From positions 7,564,001 through 7,628,000 of the forward strand of contig CM070911.1 of the NCBI GenBank assembly GCA_036417435.1: DNA of 64,000 bases, in the 5' to 3' direction. This document shows positions 13,131 to 24,024 of the stretch, piece after piece; positions within the stretch are counted from its first letter, which is position 1, and every line of letters starts with the position of its first letter. A program made the translations under genes and the position numbers. The notes under the pieces were generated by a model, which was given only the letters and a program-made list of their open reading frames with translations, did not search any database and was not told where the DNA came from. The stretch is from Inia geoffrensis. Lineage: Eukaryota; Chordata; Mammalia; Artiodactyla; Iniidae.

Positions 13131-14189
13131 CTTACCTGGGATTTGAGAGAACACTAAATCAAAGTAAAGTCTAAGTCTTAGAACTTTCTTCTTATTTTCT
13201 GTATTAGCTGGGCCTTTTAAAAGACTGTAGCCCAAATTTCTTGCCTATTTGTATAACTTGCCTTCTATTTTTAAAGAAAAAAAACCAAAACACAACAAAA
13301 AAACCATAATAGGTAATGGGCATATTATTCAAAGAAAGTGCCAGAGGATTCAGGTAGTCAGGTAAACTCAGAAACTAAAATCAATCCCTGGTTGTGAGCA
13401 CTACATTCCACCACTACCAACTAGGTGACCACACCAACTGGACAAAAGAATACTAGACTTACTTCCAACTCTATCTTGTCCAAAACAAGAATGGTAAAGA
13501 GATCAACCTGGTAAGCATGTAATCACCAGGGCTGGGAGATACGACCTTTGGTCAGTACTTGATTCAGAACTGAAAACCTAGCATCTGAATAGGAAGTTGT
13601 TATTTACTTTCAAGAAAACGGGCATGCCAGATGTGTAAACATGTATGCAACAATAAATATCATCTAACATATTAACATAATAAAATAAATGTCATACGTG
13701 CGTCAAATATTTCCATATGGATATTACATTCATTTTTACCTCGACGGAACTGAAATTAACTTTTGAAAATGTGACAGGATGCTCAGAAAATTACTTCCTG
13801 AGTGTCACACATTAACGCTTTCTGTATGTCTGCTATTCTTGTGACCCAATAAAATGTGATGGGAAATGGAGAATTTCCTTTGTTGAGAAAAATGCCATAG
13901 ATACTATGTTACTGCCTGAAAGTGTTTAGATTAAAATAGGAAGTCCACATTTCCCCTTTGTAAAGACACAAACAACTTGTTTGTATTAGATCAGAATACT
14001 TTATTAGCCACCTGACATTTATGCCCTACTTCCCATTTCACAATTATGAATACATAACTGAAAAATTACAAACAGAACACAACACCTTATAAAGCAATTT
14101 CATGCATAAGATAAAATTCAGTTACAGTAGATCTGCTGTGAGCTTGGGTTAGAAAGGAAGCTCACTAAAAAGAAGTGCATCTGCTTTTC

Positions 14190-14370
14190 ATCCCTCTCCT
14201 TTTTTGTTAATTAGAAGAAGGTAATGAAAATACACGGAGTTTGGAATCTAACTTTTCCACTAACTTGCTGTTCTGACTTTAAGTGCCTCACATTTTTTTC
14301 TCCATAAAAGTAGGTCTATCACCTTCCATAAGATGTCTTACCCCTCCAGATCTTTCTTATGGGCTTGGCT
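14190..14370 (+). repeat. MIR fragment
   Basis: Matches the MIR core order: GGAGTTTGGAATCTAAC, CCACTAACTTGCTGT, then CTCACATTTTTTTCTCCAT. Diverged. Confidence 0.5.
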
Positions 14371-14997
14371 TTATCTTTCAAATGCTTTTTTTAGAGAACA
14401 AAATAAAGCATATGTCCCATCAGCATTATTATGAATCAAGACATCTAAAAAATACGCATCTCTGAACTCAAATTAAAATGGATCATGTTTTTCATTCAAA
14501 TCTGTCTTTTTCTTCCTTTTAGAAGCTCTGAAAGGTCAGTCCTTCAGTCCCTCCTGTATTCTTACTGCTCTTCCCACACTCTCAATATGGAAAATTTTCT
14601 TCCTTAGTTTAATGCCCCATCATTTTTTTTTTAACCTCACAAAGGGTGACTTTCTTTTATGAACTTATTCTTTTCCTAAATCCTAAAAACATGCCTTCTC
14701 TAGATGCTGCCTGATAACACAATTCCTGAACTTTTTTCTGATCTTTCTCTAATCCTCAATCTGTGAAATATTTCTCAATGAACATTCACGTTAACAGCCC
14801 CAAGATGGCCCTTTCATTGTACCCCCTCGTCCTTCCCCACCCCCATTCACATGTGGAATCACTGCCAACATTCTGCTTAATTTATTCCTTTGATTTAGAG
14901 GTGAACAAAACCCCTGGATCCCTTTTTCACAAATGCTACTAAGCCCTATCTCACTCATTCTGAACTTGCTTACTATATTTTTTATTTATTATTATTA

Positions 14998-15198
14998 TTT
15001 TTTTTTGCGGTACGCGGGCCTCTCACTGTTGGAGCCTCTCCCGTTGCAGAGCACAGGCTCTGGACGCGCAGGCTCAGCGGCCATGGCTCACGGGCCCAGC
15101 CGCTCCGTGGCATGTGGGATCTTCCCGGACCGGGGCATGAACCCATGTCCCCTGCATCGGCAGGCGGACTCTCAACCACTGCGCCACCAGGGAAGCCC
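14998..15198 (-). repeat. CHR-2-type short SINE
   Basis: Near-consensus copy on the minus strand (GCGGTACGCGGGCC tail, GGGAAGCCC head). The A-tail region reads as an ATT-rich run at 14978-15006. I could not find a clear target duplication. Confidence 0.92.
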
Positions 15199-16059
15199 TG
15201 TTTTTTAAATCTTTCCCTTTCTCCTACTCTGTCCACTGCAATTAAAATTTCTAAATTTCATTGGTTTAACCTCTTACATAGAGACCAGGTTCTAAAGTCA
15301 AGCAGCTAAGACTAAATAAAGTGTAATCGAACTTGAAAAATCCCTTCGGGATGTCCTTCAGTATGTCTAAAAGAGCACCTATGCCTCAGGTGTTGGACCA
15401 GGACCAGATACAGTGACCTACAGCCAGGAGCCTTATCATACCAAAAACCCCTTACCTTAAATTACCAGAATCACACTCAGTGTGGCAATGCTATGAGAGG
15501 TACTGGGAACAAAAATCTTTTGAAGAAAACATTCAAGCAGCCTTTTTTGAATGGCGTTCATCATCTCAACCACATAACGCAGAAAACGACTGTTTTCTCA
15601 AGTCTCCCAAGACTGATACGTAACTAGCACCTTCCTAAATGCATAGATGAGAAGGTGACCGACTACATTCAGTGGATGCTTTAGAGAAAGGGCTGATTTC
15701 TGTTAGTTGAGAAACAATCTTCCACCTTAAATTTAGTCCTAGACACAGGCCTGCAGCGTGAGATGGATGGAGCCACATCGCTCCCCAGCATCCACACCTT
15801 GAAAGACTTCTATTTAAATTTACGTAAGCTAAGTGAGTGTAATTATAGGATTTAAGTGAAAATGTAATCAATAGCCACCAAGATGTTCCCAAATGCAAAG
15901 AAAATGTAACAGAAGTATTAGCAAGAATGCCTCTGACTTGGTGAGACTATAGTTGGTTTTTTCATCTATTTAAACACTTTTTTAAAACTATATATTATTT
16001 TTATATTCACACACAAAACTCACTTTTTAATGATCTCCAAGAGCTTATGATAATTTGGG

Positions 16060-16480
16060 GAAACATTAATTAAGTGGGAAAAAGGCAAGATATTAAACCA
16101 TATCAACGTTTCAGATTAAAACAATGGAAAAAAATAGAGCCAAATGTTAAAAGGTGTTTGCCTTGGGCTTCCCTGGTGGCGCAGTGGTTGAGGGTCCGCC
16201 TGCCGATGCAAGGGATGTGGGTTCGTGCCCTGGTCCGGGAAGATCCCACATGCCGTGGAGCGGCTGGGCCCGTGAGCCGTGGCCGCTGAACCTGCGCGTC
16301 CGGAGCCTGTGCTCCGCAACGGGAGAGGCCACAGCAGTGAGAGGCCCGCGTACCGCAAAAAAAAAAAAAAAAAAGGTGTTTGCCTTTGGATGATGGAAGA
16401 GTGACGTTTCTACACGTCTTTATTTGATGTTTTCTATAAAGAGTGTGTGCTCTGTTTCTATAATGTGGGGAAATGGACTT
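16060..16480 (+). repeat. Old L1 3' end interrupted by a SINE
   Basis: The two halves on either side of the SINE at 16165 read as an L1-like 3' UTR (AAACAATGGAAAAAAATAGA ... GATGATGGAAGAGTGACGTT). Confidence 0.45.
16165..16370 (+). repeat. CHR-2-type short SINE (young)
   Basis: Complete. An exact 16-bp duplication AAAAGGTGTTTGCCTT lies at 16149-16164 and again from about 16371. Confidence 0.94.
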
Positions 16481-16869
16481 CACTTTTAAAACTCAGATTT
16501 TTAATCTGAGCAAACAGATTACATCACTGCTTTCTGTTTCAATAGCTAACGGCAAAACCAATGGCATTCAATAGTTCTTTCTCAACCTCTATTTTATATG
16601 ATCTGTAACAGACCAAACAATCTCATAATCATATTTCTGAAGTCACTTTCCTCACTCACACCTATGATTCTGTCACGACCTTTTCAGTGTATCTTTATTT
16701 TGTTCAGTATCACATTCCTCCTAAAAGCTACATAAAAGCCCATGTCCATATAATGCTAAATATAAATACTCTTTGACACTGGACCCATCAAATTTTACTC
16801 ATTGCAAAAAAAATATAACAGTAACAATCAGCTGAACATCTATCAGGCACCAAGCACCATGATAAATGA

Positions 16870-17035
16870 CTAAGTATCTACTGTACATAGCTGCCTTACA
16901 TCATTCTTCCTTTGTAGCTCAAGAAACCAAGGCTGAGACAAGATAAGTAACTTATTCAAAGTCACCATATTTACAAGTAGCAAAGCTGGTATTCAAACTC
17001 AGGTCAGACTAATTCTGAAATTCCTTCCATAAGTA
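16870..17035 (-). repeat. MIR
   Basis: Reverse-complement MIR signature: CTCAAGAAACCAAGGCTGAG, ACTTATTCAAAGTCACCATA, GGTATTCAAACTCAGGTCAG. Confidence 0.8.
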
Positions 17036-17057
17036 ATATGGAATGAAGAAATGCCTT

Positions 17058-17142
17058 ATATGATTCACTGTGTTATAAAGCAGAAACTAACACACCATTG
17101 TAAAGCAATTATACTCCAATAAAGATGTTTAAAAAAAAAAAA
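17058..17142 (+). repeat. Very short 5'-truncated L1 insertion
   Basis: Only the last ~75 bp of the young L1 3' UTR plus poly-A was inserted. It is flanked by an exact AAGAAATGCCTT duplication (17046-17057 and 17143-17154). Confidence 0.9.
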
Positions 17143-17154
17143 AAGAAATGCCTT

Positions 17155-17280
17155 CTAGATCCACCTCTGTGACCAACTTGTCATTTGACCTTGAACAAAT
17201 GACTTGATTCTGCCTATAAATTAAGGGGCTAGACTAGATGACCTCAAAGTTCCCTTCCTGCTCCAGTGTTCTGTACTCCA
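17155..17280 (+). repeat. MIR3-like fragment
   Basis: ACCTTGAACAAATGACTTGA, then GGCTAGACTAGATGACCTCA and TTCCCTTCCTGCTCCAGTGT follow the order of a MIR3-class repeat. Confidence 0.5.
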
Positions 17281-18339
17281 AAAGCTTCCCCTGTTCCTTC
17301 GCAGCACGTTGGAAAACCCTTTATTGTGGAAAGCCATTTCAGCAATTATTTGTCCAGTTTATGTTCTGTTTTGTACAGCCCTTGTATGTTGGCAAACTCC
17401 CCCGAGGGCAGTTTTCTTTGCATCTGGTACCTCCTTCAACCAAGAGGGTATGTTGCAGCTGGCACTAGAAAATAGGAATTTCTAAATCTAAAAAAAACTA
17501 AAAAAAACAAAACAACAACAAAAAAGGAATTTCTAACAAAATTACTTCTGTCACTACATCTAACAGCTCTCTGCTTAAATAATCATCTTAGAGGAAAACG
17601 TGATCCATCACTTTTAGGACTCTACATGGACACTAATATATTCAGGGCCACTTCAACATACACTAGTGGTCTGAAGAGATCTCACATCTGGGGAAGCTCT
17701 GGTATCAAATTAGTAAACATAAGTGCCTTTAGCCGTGGCTTCACATCGACATGGATCAATGGTCCAGATTCAAAGCCAAATCTCAGGGAGCAGCATGCAC
17801 AGGACCTCCACCAGCTCCAGCTAAAGCACAGGAAGGAGAACAACGGCATCGTTTCCAATCTTTACAACACGTACGTCCATCCTATGGCCAACTTTTCCAC
17901 AAATTTCTAAAAAGGTACAACAAAAGCTAAATGCCCTTACTTTCACATTCTCCTTTTGTATTCTTCTAGGAAAGAGTTCATCTTAACAGCACCATTAAAT
18001 CTTTTGGACAAGGCATTTCTTTTAGAAATCTGTCAGCATTCCCAAACACAATGATTGCATCGTTCCAAGATTCTCTGATTCTGCTGATTAGAACATACTG
18101 TCAGAGCAAAGGAACTGATCCTTACCCTACTGTATAAAAATTATGTCTAACACTCATGAGTCAAGTTCTCCACTTTTTAATTTCACTAATGGTAGGAGAA
18201 AAGGGCAGATGTGAAATTTGAATTTGGTATAACAGCTAAAAATCATTGCAAACCAGCCATTGTCAAAACATGCAAACCTTATCCAAGATTCTTCAAATTA
18301 CAGTCATCATATTACTCTCATATGTATTTGTTTTATTAA

Positions 18340-18460
18340 TCTTCAGCACATATTAATTCAATGTCTACAGTATAGTAGACACTGCTTTAGGTGCTGGGAA
18401 TATAACAGGGAAAAGAGCACAACAATATCCCTGTGTCCATGTTTTACATTATAATGAGGA
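18340..18460 (-). repeat. L2 fragment
   Basis: Reversed L2 end: ATTCAATGTCTACAGTATAG, AGACACTGCTTTAGGTGCTG, GGGAATATAACAGGG. Confidence 0.65.
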
Positions 18461-18465
18461 AAGAT

Positions 18466-18545
18466 ATACATTTATTATTTATAAATGTATTCATATATTT
18501 ATTATTTATATAAATTTACAAACAAGTAAATAAATATAGGAAGAT
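18466..18545. repeat. AT-rich low-complexity stretch
   Basis: Repeated TTTATTATTTATA and AAATAAATATA words. Confidence 0.7.
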
Positions 18546-18580
18546 TCTGTGTTCAACGGAAAGCTACACATACTCTAGAG

Positions 18581-18796
18581 TAGGGGCCACAAACTTTTCC
18601 CTAAACTGACCAGGTAGAGATTTTAGGGCTTGCAGACCACAGGGTCTTTCTGTCGTAACTACACAACTATGCCTTTTTAGTCAGAAAGCTGCCATAGACA
18701 ACACGTAATAAATGAATGCGTGCACTGTGTTCCAGTAAAACTTTATTTACAAAAACAGGCAGCTGGTGCTTAGGTGCTTAGTTTGCCAAACTCCTG
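18581..18796 (+). mobile_element. hAT-type MITE
   Basis: It matches a common hAT fossil (AACTTTTCCC..., TTTTAGGGCTTGCAGACCAC, AGTAAAACTTTATTTACAAA, GTTTGCCAAACTCCTG). The flanks CTCTAGAG (18573-18580) and GTCTAGAG (18797-18804) form an 8-bp duplication with one change. Confidence 0.8.
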
Positions 18797-19559
18797 GTCT
18801 AGAGATATCTGACTCTGATTCCATGGGATATATCTTACAACTCTGTAAATTGCAAGTAACCGACAGCAATGCAAGATAATTGTCTACAGTCATGTAAATG
18901 CATTCTGTCCTGGACAGATAACCCTCCATAACTTCAGAAAGGCCTATCTATTTATTTGCACATTCCCAATTCAATATTACTTTATTCCCCGTAAATCTGT
19001 GCTATTTTAGACTTCACCTTTGATGACATGTACCTGATTCCCTTATTGAATTAATAAGCTAAATGAAATTTTCAACACGTATTCATTTGATATCTATGTG
19101 AAAGTCATGACTTCACATTTTTCTGAAAATTATCCTTTAACAGTTTTAGAGGTCTCACCAAGATGCACAATGGATTCACCTGACAGTGTCAGGGAAACTC
19201 CATCACCAGAGAAGCACAGCCAAGCGCAGCTTTTCTTCTTGACTCCATATGAATCCAAAGGGGCAGCAGAACTTGGGTAACGCTGTTTTTCTAACTTTAG
19301 TTTTCCTCTCTACTGATTCTGTGTTTGGGTTTTGGTTAACTTATGGCCTGAGGCTATTCCCCCCCTTTTGCTGGCGGCAGTGATTGGAGATTTGGTCTTA
19401 TGCTCTAACCATCTGGTGACCCCTGTAAATGCATAAATGGTTTACAGAGACCTAGTCTCCAATGGGTGAGAGAAAATGGAGACTCTGGTGTTTTAGCCTT
19501 TTCCTGTTTGTGGGACATTTTAAGTTATGATAGGAGTTAAGATGCTATGCTATGAAAAA

Positions 19560-20340
19560 TGATAAGCCTTTGGAAGGTTTAGGAAGAATGATAGACTCTG
19601 ATTTTTGTTTTTATTTTTATATTTTAAATCAACCTGGCTGTTGTATGGAAAACAGAATGCAAGAGAGACAAAAGTGAAAGAAGAAAGATCAGTTAAGAGG
19701 TCACTAAGGTAATCCAGATGAGTGGTAGGAGCGGCAGTACTGAAAAATGGCTGGATTTGAACCAATACCGGAAAAAGAGTTGATGTGACATTCAGATGGA
19801 CTGGGTGACGAGGCGTGAAGAGAGGGGGAGGAAGCATGGTGGTGCCTGCGCTCTGGGCCTAGAAACTGAGGAGACAACGGTGCCTCTGCGGGAACGGGAG
19901 ACAGCCAGGGGTGGGGCGGGAGGAGAGCCAGGATCAAGACTTCTGGGGCAGGCACCTTAATACAGGGCACCAAGTAGACGTCCAGGTGGAGAAGCCCAGT
20001 AGCCCAGTGGATATGTACCTCTGCAGCTCCGAGAGGAAGGCTGGAGACAGAAGGTGGGAAGTCAGCAGCACGCAGGTGCCTTACAGAGCCTAGGGACAGA
20101 TGAGCTCCCTGGGGGAGAATAAACAAAGAGACAAGCGCTAAGCCCCGGGGCTCACTAACATTTGGGTCAAGGGGAGAGAGTTGAGGCCCAAGCACTGGGC
20201 CATGCCAGCAGAAGCCACCAAAGAAAGAAGACCAACTGGAAGGGCCAACTGGGCGACGGGAGGAGAACCAAGAGAATGTGGTGTTCTAGAAGCTAGGCAC
20301 AGCCTGGTCAACTGTGTCCAACGTTAACTAGAGATAAAGT
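19560..20340. repeat. Ancient interspersed repeat, continuation of the family at 5170
   Basis: GAGGTCACTAAGGTAATCCA, AGGCACCTTAATACAGG, GCTAAGCCCCGGGGCTCACT and AGAGAATGTGGTGTTCTAGA follow, in order, a repeat that I know follows the 5170-type segment in other mammalian loci. Its 163-codon minus-strand open frame (19704-20195) is incidental. Confidence 0.5.
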
Positions 20341-20531
20341 TAAGTGATCTGCATACAAGATGTACTTTAAAGGAGAAAGCGCGTCCAACTCTCCAGGAAA
20401 AGCAGAACCTTCTCTTTTGGCCAAAGTTCTCTCTGCTGTTTGCGTTGTTTCTAGAGACTGTGGGACAAAGTTGTCATTCATCATTTTGCCCCCAGGTGTG
20501 TGATGTGATCATCAGACAAAAAGAAGACCCA

Positions 20532-20755
20532 GGGACTTCCCTGGTGGCCCAGTGGGTAAGGCTCCACACTCCCAATGCAGGGGGTCGGGGTTGAATCCCT
20601 GGTCGGGGAATTAGATCCCGCACGCGTGCCACAACCAAGAGTTTGCATGCTGCAACTAAGAAGGCAACATGCCACAACTAAAGATCTCGTGTGCCGCAAC
20701 TTAGACCCTGTGCCACCAAAATTAATAAATTAAATAAATAAACATTAAAAAAAAA
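20532..20755 (+). repeat. tRNA-derived SINE with simple body
   Basis: GGGACTTCCCTGGTGGCCC head and GGTTGAATCCC B box, then CAACTAAG-type units and an AAATAAATAAA tail. A younger SINE follows immediately. Confidence 0.85.
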
Positions 20756-20760
20756 AAGAA

Positions 20761-20971
20761 GGGCTTCCCTGGTGGCGCAGTGGTTGAGAGTCCGCCTGCC
20801 GATGAGGGGGACGCGGGTTCGTGCCCCGGTCCGGGAAGATCCCACATGCCGCGGAGCAGCTGGGCCCATGAGCCATGGCCGCTGAGCCTGCGCGTCCGGA
20901 GCCTGTGCTCCGCAACGGGAGAGGCCACAGCAGTGAGAGGCCCGCGTACTGCAAAAAAAAAAAAAAAAAAA
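20761..20971 (+). repeat. CHR-2-type short SINE, inserted at the tail of another SINE
   Basis: Near consensus, with poly-A to about 20974. Its tail reads GCGTACTGCAAAA instead of GCGTACCGCAAAA, which places TTTTGCAG on the minus strand. Confidence 0.93.
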
Positions 20972-22215
20972 AAAGACCAAGTCTCTAACCCTAAACTTTA
21001 AAACTAAAATGGAGAAGATAATAGCTAAATAAAAAGGAGACATAAAATATCTGTAAGACACTGTCAAATCTAATGTTAAGCTAAAATAACATATTTACAA
21101 TTTGGACAGCTGATAAAAATATGTTCTCTATGGTGAAGGTGAGGAATACTTGTTAGAAAGCCTATGTAACTATGTTCTTAAGCCTTCTGGAAAATTACGC
21201 CAAAACATACCCAAGCAGTAATATTTGAAATACCGGCCTTGAAAAGAGAGGCCATCTCTGAGGGAGGCCACAGAAATACCTCGATAATGGACAATCTAAT
21301 ATAGTGGCTGAGTTTAGAAGTAGGCTAACAAGTTCAATTCACCACAGACAGAACAGTCAAAATTGTTCATATCTAAGTTTCTTTGTTTCAGTCACAAAAG
21401 CCCAAAGAGAAAAAAACACCAGTGAAAAGGTTATGATACCCATTTTTAACTCTTTACTGAGCAACAAAAACAAAATCTGCCCAAATGCAAATATCCATAT
21501 ATCTACTACAAAATTTTTCATTGCACTTCTCTAAAACTGACTTCCAAACACTACAAATGTATTTCAAAAGCACCTCTCTGACCACCCCCAAACCAGGCGG
21601 CACTCGCTGACCTCTTGTCTCCTGGAGGGCTGAAGCACAGGTGTTTGATCTAAATCAGACTAAACCCCTCTGAACAGGAGCAAGTGAACCCAGCGATGTT
21701 ATCTGGAGGCCACGGCTCTTTTGAAGACCTTCTGGGCTGGTGAGTGATAACTCACCGAAGTGAAGATACTTAAAGACATTCACTAGACTGAATCTTTTAT
21801 TATATTTCACAAAATTTGACTAAACTTCACTAATTTTTTTGCACTTCCTTTGGCTTTACATGCCTTTGGGAGGATATGTGCGTGTGTGTTACAACTAAGT
21901 GAAGCAAGCGTTCTTGAGACTTTATGTCTCTCAATATGTAGTCATCTCTCCTTGCAAAGATAGAGTCTGGAGGTTTCATGCATTATGCTGGATAAGTTCA
22001 AGTGCTATTTTCTTAAAAGAAACAGAAGCACTGGTGCAAGTTAAATATAACCCTTTATGTTTTTAACTCTGCCCTATCTGCAGGTACTCTGGCTCCAAAA
22101 GTACTTTCCAAATTTAAAATATAATTTTAAATTAAATAGTAAATGTTAAAATATTTAATACAGTTTTTTGATTCATTATAAGGAATAAAAACATCTCAAT
22201 AGAAACAAGTATTTT

Positions 22216-22478
22216 GGGCTTCCCTGGTGGCACAGTGGTTGAGAATCTGCCTGCCAATGCAGGGGACACGGGTTCGGGCCCTGGTCTGGGAAGATCCCAC
22301 ATGCCGCGGAGCAACTAGGCTCGTGAGCCACAACTATTGAGCCTGCGCGTCTGGAGCCTGTGCTCCACAACAAGAGAGGCCGCGACCGTGAGAGGCCCAT
22401 GCACCGCGATGAAGAGTGGCCCCCGCTCGCCACAACTAGAGAAAGCCCTCGCACAGAAACGAAGACCCCACACAGCCA

Positions 22479-22517
<39 letters not shown>

Positions 22518-22518
22518 A
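22216..22518 (+). repeat. CHR SINE of intermediate structure
   Basis: The 5' two-thirds follow the short CHR-2 form up to GTGAGAGGCCCATGCACCGC. The element then continues with the long-form tail (ATGAAGAGTGGCCCCCGCTC ... ACACAGCCATAAATAAATAA). The duplication ACAAGTATTTT flanks it (ends 22215; right copy 22520-22530). Confidence 0.9.
22479..22518 (+). repeat. (TAAA)n tail microsatellite
   Basis: About ten TAAA units forming the 3' tail of the SINE at 22216. Confidence 0.93.
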
Positions 22519-24024
22519 AACAAGTATTTTTTTCCCCTAAGAAAATGTTTTAAAATAAAACACCTAACTGCCAATACTGAAAGATGGGTTCAGTGACATT
22601 GCATATAATCATTATAGTGGCTTAAATTTACATGTTCAGGAAAAAAAAAAACAAAAAAAACCAAACCACAGATCCTTAATCAACTGACTTTTATTCTTCT
22701 AATTCAAATAGCTTCCTAAACAAATAATAATTCTCTTTTTCCCAAGTTTACGCATCCATACACATTATCAAACACGCAAGCCATCAACTATCCCGTCATG
22801 AGTGGTCTCTGGAGCTCACTGACCCGCGGGGGCTTGGAGCCCAAGGAGCATTTCCAACAGAAACAGTACGCAGCACACTGGCAGGTTCTGGGCTGGGTGC
22901 CAAAGGACTTGGATTCCCTCTGGAGTCTATACAGTTGCCAAAGGTGTTAATTATGAAGAACTAACCTATGATTAAATTACATTTCAGAGGAAACCAAACT
23001 TGAAAAACTACTTCTGGCATTAGTCCTGAAAGCTGCAGTTGAATTAGGCCCTGGAATTTAAAAAACAAACAAACAAAATAACAGATCCTGGTCTCCGAGA
23101 GGGAAAAAAAAGAGAGTACTGAGAAAATGGGGAAAGGGCTGGAGAAAATCGATTTGGTCATAAAAGACTAGTTAGCTATTGGGATATGTAAGTAGCAGAA
23201 AGTATATAAATCAGTATTTGCATTTAATCTAAAAAGACTTCAAGTATTCAAGAAAGATGGTATCAGGTAGAAAGGCAAAAATTAATAAGCTGAAAGAACA
23301 TTAAGCTGTCTTCATTTTTAGCACAGCCCCAAAGCAGGGAAAAGGAGTTTTCATACCTGGTTTATAAGATGTTGATACAAATCACAGTCCCGACCTCCCA
23401 TATTTGGCATGAATTATATATTAAACACACAGTTCTCTGTTTCTATAGGCCTCAAGTAAAACTTTGTGCCAAATATCAGCTTGGTGAGTTTGATAAAATC
23501 TTATGAAAGATGGCAGGCTTTCAGAACCCTGGGCTCTCTCTGCTTTGAAGGAGTGTGTCACAAAGAATAGGTTCCAAGTAAAGACAAGCGGCACTCTAAA
23601 ACCTCACTCCGTGCAAGGCAGCAGGGCAGAAAGGCAGGTCAGGAAGGACCACTTACGTACCAGCTGCAGCACGATGCTTAGCTGCGCAAGAACAACTCTG
23701 CTCTCACTGTCTGCACGTGCACAGTCACCTGGGAGCAGTCTCTGGGTTCTTTTTCACAGCGCTCAAGTTAAATCTGAGCTACAGAGTTGAAACTAAAAAG
23801 GCCTTATAAGGTAAGCTAACATTTGTCAAGAAAGCAGTTTCTCACCACCTGGACAGCATCTAGACCCTCTCACACGGGCAAATTAAGGTTCCCAGAACTT
23901 GGAACAAAAAAGCCCATTCTGAGAAATAGACCCAGAGAAGCAGAAGGGAATAAGGGTCTCCTCCAGTTCTAAGAGTCTATCATCCCATTTCTCCTCCTGG
24001 ATTCAGGGAGGGACCTCCTCGTCT

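Noticed and set aside
17626..17910. 94-codon plus-strand frame with a coiled-coil-like stretch (EQHAQDLHQLQLKHRKE)
   Set aside because: Short, isolated, antisense within NOL10 intron 13, with no recognised homologue, poly-A tail or duplication to support a retrocopy.
19704..20195. 163-codon minus-strand open frame
   Set aside because: It overlaps an ancient interspersed repeat, with proline/leucine-rich low-complexity translation and no splice or start context supporting a gene.
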